Positions 52,006 to 60,766 of a stretch of 64,000 nt of DNA are shown here, piece after piece. The notes below the pieces were generated by a model that did not search any database, was not told where the DNA came from, and was given only the letters and a program-made list of their open reading frames with translations. A program made the position numbers and the translations under genes. The number at the start of each line of letters is the position of its first letter. The stretch's first letter is position 1. This DNA is from an uncultured Bacteroidales bacterium. Its GTDB lineage: Bacteria > Bacteroidota > Bacteroidia > Bacteroidales > Muribaculaceae. The stretch spans positions 62,001 to 126,000 of the forward strand of contig CATZGB010000001.1 of NCBI GenBank assembly GCA_958418815.1, written 5' to 3'.

Positions 52006-53496
52006 TCAATAGTCGAGACGGCCCAGCACCTTGGAGAGGTAGACGTCGCAGAGCTGCACATCAACCTTCGCGTCAATCTTCTCTGAGTTGGCTTTCAGCC
52101 AGGCTGTCTGCGCCGTCATCACGTCGGTGGGGGTCATCACCCCCTCGCGGAACCCGAGGGTCGCGCTGCGCAGGTTCTCCTCCGCCTTTTCGAGGTTGGT
52201 GCAGGTCATGTTGTAGGTCTTGATAGACTCCTGGGCCTTGAACGCGGCCTGGCTCACCTGCAGGTCGACCATCTCGCGGGCGTTCTGGAGCTGGAGCTGC
52301 GACACCACGGCGTTGCTCCTCGAAGCCTTGTAGCCGTAGTAGTTGCCTCCCCAGTGCCAGATCGGGATGGTCACCATCACCCCGACCGAGAAAGCCCCGT
52401 CGAAACGCTTCTTGAAGCCGTCAAACATGTTGGGGTTTGAGAAGGAGTAGGCTCCGATCAGGGCCACGTTGGGGAGCATCGCCGCGCGGGCCACATTGGC
52501 CTCCTGCTCGGCCACCTTCCCCGCCAGCCCGAGGGCCGTCAGGTCATGGCGCGAGGCGTAGACAGCCTCCATGTCGTAGCTGTTGGCGATTTCGGCGTGG
52601 GGGTCTATCTCCAGGCTCCCCTCATCCTCCACCTGCATCTGGGAGTTGACCGGCAGGCCGCAGACCTGCGCGAGGGCCATCCGGCTGAGGCTCAGGCCGT
52701 TCTCCACCTTGGTCAGATCGACATTGGCCTGGTTGAGCTTCACCTCGACGCTGAGCAGGTCGCTGCGCGTGGCCACCCCCTGCTCCACCATCTTGCCGAC
52801 ATCAGACCGCAGCGTGTCGAGGAGGTTGACATAGCTCTTTGCCAGCTCATGCTTGGCCTTGAGGGCCACCACCGTCCAGTATGCGCCGTCGACGGCGTAG
52901 ACCACATTCTGCGCCTCGCTGGCGTAGAGCTGGTCGGCGATGTCAGAGGCGAGCCCGGCGATTTTGTTCATCGCCACGATCTTGCCCCCCATGAACACCG
53001 GCTGGGTGAGGGTCACCGCCCCGAAGAAGACGTTGTGGATGTCAAACTCCATCGCCTCTTTCGGGATAAGGGCCACATCCTCCGGGACATACTGGCCGTC
53101 GGGCCCCTTTATCGGCTCGCCGGTGTAGGGGTTCTTCACCAGGTTGAACTGGTAGCTCTGGCTCTGGAGGTCGAACGACTTCACAGGCAGCAGCTGGTCG
53201 GAGTCGAAAATCGAAATATTCTTCTGATTGTATAGATACCCTCCCGCGAAATCGATTCCCGGGAGATAGGCCGCGAATGCCTGCTTCTTCTGGTAGCCGG
53301 CCTTGCGTTGCTGTTCGCGCTTGACCATCAGTTCCTTGTTGTTGCGCAAGGCAAGCTGTCGGCAGCTGTCAAGCGAGTATGTGTCGGCCGATGCCGTCAT
53401 GGCGGCCAGGCCGATTGCCACGGCCGGGAGGAGCCGCCTCAGCAGGCTCCGCGTCTGGCCGAAATCTATTGTCGGTAAAACTCTCAACATAACCAT
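52006..53496 (-). CDS. TolC family outer-membrane efflux channel
   Basis: The 496-residue protein has a signal peptide (about 17-38, ending ASA) and two tandem outer membrane efflux repeats: YSLDSCRQLALRNNKELMVKREQQRKAGYQKKQAFAAYLPG in the first and a SRHDLTALGLAGKVAEQEANVARAAMLPNVAL block in the second. It would be the outer-membrane duct for the exporter. Two in-frame ATGs (53496 and 53490) lie only a few bases from the -7 box at 53501, so the mRNA may have almost no leader. Confidence 0.93.
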   Translation of the reverse strand: MVMLRVLPTIDFGQTRSLLRRLLPAVAIGLAAMTASADTYSLDSCRQLALRNNKELMVKREQQRKAGYQKKQAFAAYLPGIDFAGGYLYNQKNISIFDSDQLLPVKSFDLQSQSYQFNLVKNPYTGEPIKGPDGQYVPEDVALIPKEAMEFDIHNVFFGAVTLTQPVFMGGKIVAMNKIAGLASDIADQLYASEAQNVVYAVDGAYWTVVALKAKHELAKSYVNLLDTLRSDVGKMVEQGVATRSDLLSVEVKLNQANVDLTKVENGLSLSRMALAQVCGLPVNSQMQVEDEGSLEIDPHAEIANSYDMEAVYASRHDLTALGLAGKVAEQEANVARAAMLPNVALIGAYSFSNPNMFDGFKKRFDGAFSVGVMVTIPIWHWGGNYYGYKASRSNAVVSQLQLQNAREMVDLQVSQAAFKAQESIKTYNMTCTNLEKAEENLRSATLGFREGVMTPTDVMTAQTAWLKANSEKIDAKVDVQLCDVYLSKVLGRLDY

Positions 53497-53500
53497 GCTA

Positions 53501-53508
53501 CAAAATTA
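53501..53508 (-). promoter_or_regulatory. -7 box of the exporter operon
   Basis: CAAAATTA on plus is TAATTTTG on minus. The expected start of transcription falls about at the first ATG of the TolC gene. Confidence 0.55.
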
Positions 53509-53706
53509 CATATTTTAAGGAGCCTCAGACAACGGTTCCTTTCTTGACGAGGCAAAAACAGCCAATATTCTGTCAAAAAGGACATAAATGTTAAAATGGC
53601 TCCACGGGGGCATCCCTCGCAGTATTAACAATGCTTAATCCCAAAGGGTTGTCTCGGCGATTTGAAAAAACGTCGCGAAATTGTTTGGCGGAAGAAAAAA
53701 AAGTCG

Positions 53707-53714
53707 TAACTTTG
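53707..53714 (+). promoter_or_regulatory. -7 box of the SRP RNA gene
   Basis: TAACTTTG matches TAnnTTTG and ends 5 bases before the first base of the RNA, the spacing expected for a start at 53720. Confidence 0.7.
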
Positions 53715-53719
53715 CAGCC

Positions 53720-53816
53720 GGGTAAGTCCTACACGACCAGCTCCCCCCGAACTCCGTCAGGTCTTGATCGAAGCAGCGGTAGGGGGTCGTAGCGGTGCGA
53801 TGTAGTCAGCTTACCC
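53720..53816 (+). ncRNA. ffs: signal recognition particle 4.5S-type RNA
   Basis: A 97-nt RNA with ends that pair (GGGTAAG at 53720-53726 with CTTACCC at 53810-53816) and the conserved SRP domain IV parts GTCAGGTC (53757-53764) and GAAGCAGCGG (53770-53779) around the tetraloop region. Seven Ts follow at 53817-53823, and a -7 box precedes it. It binds Ffh and guides ribosomes making membrane proteins. It is not protein-coding. Confidence 0.93.
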
Positions 53817-53843
53817 TTTTTTTGTGCCCGTATGTGAGGCCCG

Positions 53844-54563
53844 TCAGGTGCCCGACGAGAGGGTCAGCGAGCGGGTCTGGCCCAGCAGGCGCAGGTCTTG
53901 GAACATCGGGAGATAGTTGCGGTGGGTCGGGGCGAGCACCACGAAATTCAGCTCCGTCAGGTTCTGCTCGTAGTCATAATTGATGTAGAAAGTAGACAGG
54001 TGGACCGAATGGCGGCCGAACACCTCGCGGTAGGGGGTGATGTCGCTTACAATGCCGTGGACCACCATCTTCACCACGCGGTTCTCCTGCCCCAGCCGGG
54101 CGCGGTTCTCATACACCTGGAACGAAATCAGCGTCAGCAGTATCATCGCCGTGGCTATGATGCTGCAGAGGTACATCCCCACCCCGACGGCCATGCCTAT
54201 CGTGGCCGTCATCCAGATTCCGGCGGCGGTGGTCAGCCCCCTCACGGAGCCTTTCATGTGTATCATCGCTCCCGCGCCGAGGAAACCGATGCCGGTTATG
54301 ACCTGCGCCGCGATGCGCCCCGGGTCGCCGTTCTTCAGCCCCAGGTAGACCTGCGGGACATATATCGAGAGGAGCATGGCCATGCATGCCCCCATCGAGA
54401 TCAGGGCGAATGTCCTGACCCCGGCTATCTGCCCCTTGCGCTTCCTCTCCAGCCCCACCAGCACACCCAGCACCATCGAGAGCAGCAGTTTGAACACCGC
54501 CCCGGCGAGGTTGACCTCCGGGGAATTTATTTCTGTCACCAGCGATGAGAGTATCTGTTCCAT
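53844..54563 (-). CDS. MgtC/SapB family membrane protein
   Basis: The 239-residue protein has four or five transmembrane helices in its first half, with the family segments SMVLGVLVGLERKRKGQIAGVRTFALISMGACMAML and GIGFLGAGAMIHMKGSVRGLTTAAGIWMTATIGMAVGVG. The C-terminal cytoplasmic domain (about 150-239) resembles an ACT fold. MgtC-type proteins are linked to Mg2+ limitation and ATP synthase control, but SapB-type members have unknown roles. I start at the ATG at 54563, 7 bases from the -7 box; an earlier start overlaps the promoter. Confidence 0.9.
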   Translation of the reverse strand: MEQILSSLVTEINSPEVNLAGAVFKLLLSMVLGVLVGLERKRKGQIAGVRTFALISMGACMAMLLSIYVPQVYLGLKNGDPGRIAAQVITGIGFLGAGAMIHMKGSVRGLTTAAGIWMTATIGMAVGVGMYLCSIIATAMILLTLISFQVYENRARLGQENRVVKMVVHGIVSDITPYREVFGRHSVHLSTFYINYDYEQNLTELNFVVLAPTHRNYLPMFQDLRLLGQTRSLTLSSGT

Positions 54564-54569
54564 AGGGAG

Positions 54570-54577
54570 CAAATTTA
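54570..54577 (-). promoter_or_regulatory. -7 box for the MgtC-like gene
   Basis: CAAATTTA on plus is TAAATTTG on minus, so close to the ATG at 54563 that the transcript would be nearly leaderless. Confidence 0.55.
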
Positions 54578-54674
54578 CTGAATTTTTTACTCCTCCGAAC
54601 ACCCCGGCGGCTATTTTTGTTGGGATAAATGAGAATTTTCACCTCAGTCGGGGGGATTTATGACATTGTTTTTG

Positions 54675-54682
54675 TAATTTTG
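54675..54682 (+). promoter_or_regulatory. -7 box for topA
   Basis: TAATTTTG matches TAnnTTTG. It lies 88 bases before the topA ATG at 54770, and the upstream open frame that runs through it is therefore not coding. Confidence 0.6.
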
Positions 54683-54769
54683 CCCCCGCGATTTGTGAGC
54701 CGTCGCGCCGCGATGGCCACCTTGTCATATAAAACCGAAATAGAAAGCAACCTCATATCCCCCTGCCAT

Positions 54770-57094
54770 ATGTCGAAGAATCTTGTGATTGTCGAGTCAC
54801 CCGCCAAAGCGAAGACCATCGGGAAATTCCTCGGGCCTGACTTCAAGGTGATGTCGAGCTACGGACATATCCGCGATTTGAAAAAGAAGAATTTCAGCAT
54901 CGATGTCGACAACGGCTTCGCACCTGTCTACGAGATTCCCGACGACAAGAAGGCCCTCGTTGCCGAGCTGAAGAAATGCGCCAAGGAGGCAGAGACCGTC
55001 TGGCTGGCTTCCGATGAGGACCGCGAGGGGGAGGCCATCGCCTGGCACCTGTTCGAGGTGCTGAAGCTCAAGCCGGCCAACACCCGCCGCATCGTCTTCC
55101 ACGAAATCACCAAGAACGCCATCCTCCACGCCATCGAGAACCCCCGCGACATCGACATCAACCTCGTCGACGCCCAGCAGGCGCGCCGCGTGCTCGACCG
55201 CATCGTGGGCTTCGAGCTGTCGCCCGTGCTCTGGAAGAAAATCAAGCCCGCCCTGTCGGCCGGACGCGTCCAGTCGGTGGCCGTGAGGCTAATAATGGAG
55301 CGGGAGAATGAGATAAAAAGCTTCAGGCCGGAGGAATACTTCCGTGTCGGCGCGCGGTTCCGTCTCCCCGACGGGGAGGCTGTCAACGGCTCGCTGGCCA
55401 CACGCCTTGGCTCGGAGGCCGAGGCCGAAAAGCTGCTGTCGGCATCTGTCGGCGACACCTTCGAGGTGACCGCCGTCAACGTCCACCCGGTGAAGAAGGC
55501 CCCCGCGCCCCCCTTCACCACCTCGACCCTCCAGCAGGAGGCCGCCCGCAAGCTCGGCTTCACCGTCTCCCAGACTATGATGATCGCCCAGAAGCTCTAC
55601 GAGGCCGGACACATCACATACATGCGTACCGACTCGCTCAACCTCAGCGAGCTCGCCCTCGGGGCCATCAAGGATGAAATCTCATCCACGATGGGCGACG
55701 AGTACCTCAAGCTGCGCCGCTACCACACCTCGTCGCGTGGCGCGCAGGAGGCCCACGAGGCCATCCGCCCCACCTATGTCGACCAGAAGACCATCGACGC
55801 GTCACCCCAGGAGAAGAGGCTCTATTCCCTGATCTGGAAGCGCGCCGTGGCCTCGCAGATGGCCGACGCCGAGATGGAGAAGACCACCGTCGAGATTTCC
55901 GCCCGCCAGAGCGGCGCGCGCTTCACCGTCACCGGCGAGGTTGTCCGTTTCGACGGCTTCCTCAAGGTCTACATGGAGGGCCGCGACGACGACAACACCG
56001 ATGACACCTCCGACCAGGGGCTTCTCCCCCATTTCAGCAAGGGCATGATCCTCACGCTCGAAGACATGACCGCCACCGAACGCTTCACCCAGCAGCCCCC
56101 GCGCTACACCGAGGCGTCGCTGGTCAAGAAGATGGAGGAGCTGGGGATTGGCCGCCCGTCGACCTACGCCCCGACAATCTCCACCATACAGCAGCGCGGA
56201 TATGTGGAGAAAGGGGAGAAGGAGGGCACCGAGCGGGAGTTTGTGGTCCTCACCCTCGACGGAGGGAAGATTTCCCGCCGGGTGCGCACCGAGACTGTCG
56301 GCTCCGAGAAGGGGAAGCTTGTCCCCACCGATGTCGGCGAGGTTGTCAACGAGTTCCTGACGGAATATTTCCCCGACATCCTCGACTACAACTTCACCGC
56401 CCAGGTGGAGGAGAAATTTGACCGCATAGCCGAGGGGAAACTCCCCTGGCACAACGAGATACAGAGCTTTTACACCGGCTTCCACCCCGCCGTCGACTCG
56501 GCGATGAACATGCGCCTCGAGCACAAGGTGGGGGAGAGGATGCTCGGTGTCGACCCCAAGACCGGCAAACCGGTCTCGGTGAAGATAGGTCGCTACGGGC
56601 CCATGATACAGCTCGGCGACGGCGACGGGGAGGAGAAACCCCAGTTCGCCTCCCTGCTCAAGGGTCAGAGCGTCAGCACCATCACCCTGGAGGAGGCGCT
56701 GAAACTCTTCGAGTTCCCGCGCCACATCGGCGAGTATGAGGGGGCCGACCTGACGGTGGCCATCGGCCGATACGGGCCATATGTCAAGTTCGACGGCAAA
56801 TTCATCTCGATTCCAAAAGAATACTCCCCGGCCCACCTGACCCTCGACGAGGCTGTCGCGCTCATCGAGGAGAAGCGCCGCGAGGAGGCCAACCGCATCG
56901 TCAAGACCTTCCCCGAGGATGAGTCGGTGCAGATTCTCAACGGCCGCTACGGCATCTACATCGCCTGCGGCAAGAACAACTACAAGATACCCAAGACCGT
57001 GGCCGACCCCGCCGCCCTGAGCCTGGAGGAGTGTCGCGAGATAATCGCCGACCAAGACTCCAAGCCCAAGCGCCCGGCGCGCCGCAAGAAATGA
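54770..57094 (+). CDS. topA: DNA topoisomerase I
   Basis: The 774-residue type IA topoisomerase relaxes negative supercoils. The TOPRIM start MSKNLVIVESPAKAKTI fixes the ATG at 54770. DEDREGEAIAWHL is the TOPRIM acidic motif, and the active-site Tyr284 lies in ITYMRTDS. Instead of zinc fingers the C-terminus has repeated GRYGPYVKF-type modules (GRYGPMIQLG, GRYGPYVKFDG, GRYGIYIACG), the usual Bacteroidetes form. The basic tail ends in KPARRKK-like sequence. It is one base ahead of the GH3-like gene. Confidence 0.98.
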   Translation: MSKNLVIVESPAKAKTIGKFLGPDFKVMSSYGHIRDLKKKNFSIDVDNGFAPVYEIPDDKKALVAELKKCAKEAETVWLASDEDREGEAIAWHLFEVLKLKPANTRRIVFHEITKNAILHAIENPRDIDINLVDAQQARRVLDRIVGFELSPVLWKKIKPALSAGRVQSVAVRLIMERENEIKSFRPEEYFRVGARFRLPDGEAVNGSLATRLGSEAEAEKLLSASVGDTFEVTAVNVHPVKKAPAPPFTTSTLQQEAARKLGFTVSQTMMIAQKLYEAGHITYMRTDSLNLSELALGAIKDEISSTMGDEYLKLRRYHTSSRGAQEAHEAIRPTYVDQKTIDASPQEKRLYSLIWKRAVASQMADAEMEKTTVEISARQSGARFTVTGEVVRFDGFLKVYMEGRDDDNTDDTSDQGLLPHFSKGMILTLEDMTATERFTQQPPRYTEASLVKKMEELGIGRPSTYAPTISTIQQRGYVEKGEKEGTEREFVVLTLDGGKISRRVRTETVGSEKGKLVPTDVGEVVNEFLTEYFPDILDYNFTAQVEEKFDRIAEGKLPWHNEIQSFYTGFHPAVDSAMNMRLEHKVGERMLGVDPKTGKPVSVKIGRYGPMIQLGDGDGEEKPQFASLLKGQSVSTITLEEALKLFEFPRHIGEYEGADLTVAIGRYGPYVKFDGKFISIPKEYSPAHLTLDEAVALIEEKRREEANRIVKTFPEDESVQILNGRYGIYIACGKNNYKIPKTVADPAALSLEECREIIADQDSKPKRPARRKK

Positions 57095-57095
57095 C

Positions 57096-58622
57096 ATGTT
57101 TGATTTCACCCCGCTGAGCAGGCCGTTTTTCGCCCGTGTCCTCAAGGCAGAGCAGAGGGCGAGACAAGATGTGGAGCGCAGCCAGAAGGCCACGCTCCGC
57201 CGCTTGCTTTATGCCGGGGCGAAGACCGAATATGGCCGCCAAGCGGGGATTTCCCCGGCCGACAGCTACGCCGGTTTCGCCGCCAAGGTGGAGCCGCGCT
57301 CCTATGAGCCGTTCCGCCCGTGGGTGGAGCGTATGCTCAGGGGGGAGAAAGACATCCTCTGGCCCGGTGTCTGCCGGCGTTTCGCCCAGTCGTCAGGCAC
57401 CTCCGGGGGGAAGAGCAAATACATCCCCCTGCCCGAAGCCTCCCTCAACGGCTGCCACTACGCCGGGGCGGCTTTCTCCGTGGCCTCATACCTGGGCCAT
57501 TATCCCGACAGCCACCTCTTCGGAGGCAAGAACTTCATACTCGGGGGTAGCTACGCCAACGAGCTTGCCTCGCTCCCGCGCGGGGTGAAGGTAGGCGACC
57601 TGTCGGCCTCGCTCATCGACCGCATCGACCCGCTGGTCAACCTCTTCCGCATCCCCGACAAGCATACCGCCCTGATGGCCGACTGGTCTGAGAAGCTGCC
57701 GAGGCTCGCCCAGGCTGCCGTCAAGGCCGATGTGAGGTCTATCTCGGGAGTCCCCTCCTGGTTCCTGACAGTGCTGAGGAAGGTGCTTGAAATCACCGGG
57801 GCGCAGACAGTCCACGAGGTGTGGCCCGGCCTGGAGGTCTTCTTCCACGGCGGCATCGCCTTCGGCCCATACCGGGGGCAGTACAGCCGCATCACCGACC
57901 CCGCCAGGATGCGCTACTGGGAGAATTACAACGCCTCTGAGGGTTTCTTCGCCGTGCAGTCGCGTCCCGGTTCCCCGGCGATGGGGCTGCTGATGAACGC
58001 CGAGGTCTTCTACGAGTTCATCCCCGTGGATGACCCTGAGGCATCCCCCCTCCCGGCCTGGGAGGTAACCCCGGGCCAGGTCTGCGAGCTTGTCATCACC
58101 TCCTCCAACGGCCTCTGGCGTTACCGCCTGGGCGACACCGTGAGGATTGAGCCCCAGGGAGAGGATGGCGGTGTGGAAATCACCATCGCCGGCCGCACCA
58201 AATGCTTCATCAATGCCTTCGGCGAGGAGCTGATGGTCCACAACGCCGAGGCCGCCATGGCCCGCGCCGCCGCCATGACCGGAGCGGAGGTCGCTGACTA
58301 CACTGCCGCCCCGGTCTACGCCGGAGACAACACCCGGGGCCGCCACCAGTGGCTCATCGAGTTTGACCGCCTGCCGGGCTGCGGCCTGCAGGAGTTCGCC
58401 CGCCTCCTCGACCTGGAGCTGCAGAAAGAGAACTCCGACTACCAGGCCAAGCGTGGCGGGGGGATATTCCTCGACGCGCCCCAGGTGATAGCCGCCCGGC
58501 AGGGGCTTTTCACCCGCTGGCTCGCCTCCACCGGAAAGCTCGGCGGCCAGCGCAAAGTGCCCCGCCTGTGCAACGACCGCTCGATTATCGAGCAGCTCCT
58601 CATAATGAACGAAAAAGACTGA
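57096..58622 (+). CDS. GH3-like acyl-AMP ligase family protein
   Basis: The 508-residue protein matches the bacterial branch of the GH3 auxin-responsive family of adenylating acyl-acid amido ligases. The nucleotide loop FAQSSGTSGGKSKYIP (about residues 98-113) and the late motifs LWRYRLGDTVRI and GRTKCFINAFGEEL fit the ANL-type fold. Plants use GH3 to conjugate hormones to amino acids; the substrate in gut bacteria is unknown. It begins 1 base after topA stops, so translation may be coupled; the functional link is not obvious. Confidence 0.9.
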   Translation: MFDFTPLSRPFFARVLKAEQRARQDVERSQKATLRRLLYAGAKTEYGRQAGISPADSYAGFAAKVEPRSYEPFRPWVERMLRGEKDILWPGVCRRFAQSSGTSGGKSKYIPLPEASLNGCHYAGAAFSVASYLGHYPDSHLFGGKNFILGGSYANELASLPRGVKVGDLSASLIDRIDPLVNLFRIPDKHTALMADWSEKLPRLAQAAVKADVRSISGVPSWFLTVLRKVLEITGAQTVHEVWPGLEVFFHGGIAFGPYRGQYSRITDPARMRYWENYNASEGFFAVQSRPGSPAMGLLMNAEVFYEFIPVDDPEASPLPAWEVTPGQVCELVITSSNGLWRYRLGDTVRIEPQGEDGGVEITIAGRTKCFINAFGEELMVHNAEAAMARAAAMTGAEVADYTAAPVYAGDNTRGRHQWLIEFDRLPGCGLQEFARLLDLELQKENSDYQAKRGGGIFLDAPQVIAARQGLFTRWLASTGKLGGQRKVPRLCNDRSIIEQLLIMNEKD

Positions 58623-58627
58623 AAACC

Positions 58628-60025
58628 ATGAACATAATCCGCCGAATCCTCTCTGCCCTCATTCTCCCTGCCTGCTTCATGTCGCTGCAGGCCGCCGACG
58701 CGCCGAAATACATATTCTACTACATAGGCGACGGCATGGGCTTCAACCATGTATTGAACGCCCAGATATTCAGCGACGAGGTGCTGCGGGCCGACTCCAC
58801 GCTGACGATGCTGCGCTTCCCCGTGGCCTCGATGGCGCGCACCCACTCGGCGTCATCCGATGTCACCGACTCGGCTGCCGCAGGCACAGCCCTGGCCACA
58901 GGCCGCAAGACCCGCAACAACATGCTCGGCATGGATGCCGACACCGTCGCTGTGACCTCCATCGCCAAGACCCTCTTCGACAAGGGGTGGGGTGTCGGGC
59001 TGGTGACCACAGTGGCTATCGACGACGCGACCCCCGGGGCCTTCTACGCCCATGTCCCCTCGCGCTCGGAATACATGACCGTCGGCCGCCAGCTGGCCGA
59101 GTCGGGCTACCAGTATGCCGCCGGGGCCGGACTGCGCGCCGCCCGCGACAAAGATGGCGCGCGTACCCCGCTGCTCGACTACTTCGCCGAGCAGGGTGTC
59201 ACCGTGGCCTGCGGCCCTGAAGGGCTCGCCACCGAGGCCGACCGCCTGCTGGTGCTCAGCAACGACACCGTGAAGACCTGGAATGTCGGCTACACCGTCG
59301 ACTCCATCCCCGGAGCGCTCACCCTCCCGGCTATGACCGCCGCCGGAATCAGGCAGCTCAGCCGCGTCTCCCCCGACCGCTTCTTCATGATGGTGGAGGG
59401 TGGCAACATCGACCATGCCGGACACGCCAATGACGGCGGCACCATCATGCGCGAGGTCATCAATTTCGACCAGTCGCTCGCCCTGGCCTGGCAGTTCTAT
59501 CTCGCCCACCCCGACGAGACCCTGATCGTGGTCACTGCCGACCATGAGACCGGAGGCATGTCGATCGGCACCACCACCACCGGCTACTCGGTGCGTCCGG
59601 CCGTGGCCGCCGCCCAGAAGGTCTCCAAGGAGGAGTTCAGCGAGTATGTCAAGAGCCTCGCCCGCGACCGCTGTGTCTACCATTGGCCCGACATGGAGGA
59701 ATACCTCGCCGAGAACCTCGGTTTCGGTTCGGCCGTGAAGCTGACCCCCGAGGAAACCGCCGAGCTGTCTGAGATGTTTGAGAATATGATGGCCGGACGC
59801 AACTCCGCCTCCGACCAGGAGACCCTCTACGCCACCTTCGACGGCTTCTCGGCCCGCGTCTTCGAGCTGCTCAACGACAAGGCCGGACTTGGTTTCACCA
59901 CCATCAAGCATACCGGGGCCCCGGTGCCGGTCTTCGCCGCCGGCGTGGGAGCCTCTGAGTTCTCCGGTGTGAACGACAACACCGACCTTCCCCGCAAGAT
60001 TCTGTCGATAGCCCTCGGCGAATGA
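58628..60025 (+). CDS. secreted alkaline phosphatase (PhoA superfamily)
   Basis: The 465-residue protein has a signal peptide (residues 1-23 of MNIIRR...LQAADA). The metal and nucleophile sites of alkaline phosphatases are visible: FYYIGDGMGFNH, SDVTDSAAAGTALATG with the catalytic Ser in TDSA, GNIDHAGHANDG and VTADHETGG. It would hydrolyse phosphomonoesters in the periplasm. I start at the ATG at 58628, which begins the signal peptide; the frame is open 60 bases further into the GH3 gene. Confidence 0.95.
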   Translation: MNIIRRILSALILPACFMSLQAADAPKYIFYYIGDGMGFNHVLNAQIFSDEVLRADSTLTMLRFPVASMARTHSASSDVTDSAAAGTALATGRKTRNNMLGMDADTVAVTSIAKTLFDKGWGVGLVTTVAIDDATPGAFYAHVPSRSEYMTVGRQLAESGYQYAAGAGLRAARDKDGARTPLLDYFAEQGVTVACGPEGLATEADRLLVLSNDTVKTWNVGYTVDSIPGALTLPAMTAAGIRQLSRVSPDRFFMMVEGGNIDHAGHANDGGTIMREVINFDQSLALAWQFYLAHPDETLIVVTADHETGGMSIGTTTTGYSVRPAVAAAQKVSKEEFSEYVKSLARDRCVYHWPDMEEYLAENLGFGSAVKLTPEETAELSEMFENMMAGRNSASDQETLYATFDGFSARVFELLNDKAGLGFTTIKHTGAPVPVFAAGVGASEFSGVNDNTDLPRKILSIALGE

Positions 60026-60045
60026 CCCAGAAAATTGAAGACAAG

Positions 60046-60708
60046 ATGAAAAAGACCCTGCTGATAGCCCTGATACTCGGGGCGTTCTCATTCACTCTCC
60101 CCCAGCGCGCAAGCGCCATCGACTACCGCCAGATCGAGGTGGATGTCACCATGCACCCCGCCCGGTACAAGGCCCTGCTCGACCGCTTCGTGGCGGCCGA
60201 CACCACCCTCACCTCCGACGAGATGGCCACCGTCTACTACGGCTACGCCTTCACCCCCTCCTACGAGCCCCGCGACACCTTCCCCGAAATCCACGCCGCC
60301 TACGACCGCAAGGACTACGAGACGGTGGCCCGCCTGATCGGGCCGGCGCTCGAGCTCAACCCCGTCTCGCTCGACCTCTCCATCCTCGCCCTGGCCGTCT
60401 ACGAGCGCGGGGTAGGGGAGACCCCCGGAAAGAAGGCCCTCAACATGGCCATCCGCTCCGACCTGATCGCCGGGGCGATACTCGAGAGCGGCCACGGCAC
60501 ATTCGCCGCCTCACCATTCTATGTCATCTCCGATGCTGACCGCCGCCGCATCCTGACCAATGTCATAGGCATCGGCAAGGTAATCGGCACCGACCGTCTG
60601 GGCGACGTGGAGGCCATCAAGTTCAACTTCCCCGGCAACTCCCGCCAGCATATCCTCTATTTCGACAACACCCTCGAGGAGAACTTCCTCAAATCCCACC
60701 CGCGCTGA
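60046..60708 (+). CDS. DUF4919 family secreted protein
   Basis: The 220-residue product has a signal peptide (MKKTLLIALILGAFSFTLPQRASA). The core, VTMHPARYKALLDRFVAADTTLTSDEMATVYYGYAFTPSYEP and IDLS-type helices followed by DVEAIKFNFPGNSRQHILYFDNT, is typical of DUF4919 of Bacteroidetes. Function unknown. A start at 60022 overlapping the phosphatase stop (ATGA) would add eight residues before the signal peptide and is an alternative. Confidence 0.85.
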   Translation: MKKTLLIALILGAFSFTLPQRASAIDYRQIEVDVTMHPARYKALLDRFVAADTTLTSDEMATVYYGYAFTPSYEPRDTFPEIHAAYDRKDYETVARLIGPALELNPVSLDLSILALAVYERGVGETPGKKALNMAIRSDLIAGAILESGHGTFAASPFYVISDADRRRILTNVIGIGKVIGTDRLGDVEAIKFNFPGNSRQHILYFDNTLEENFLKSHPR

Positions 60709-60766
60709 CCTCCGGGTGGGCCACATAATCGACAGTAGATAACTTTTCACCTCTCCCCCTTCCGAC

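Noticed and set aside
55802..57193. 463-codon minus-strand open frame over topA
   Set aside because: Shadow of topA; low-complexity Gly/Val/Leu composition and no motif.
58853..60091. 412-codon minus-strand open frame over the alkaline phosphatase gene
   Set aside because: Shadow frame; the plus-strand protein has all catalytic motifs.
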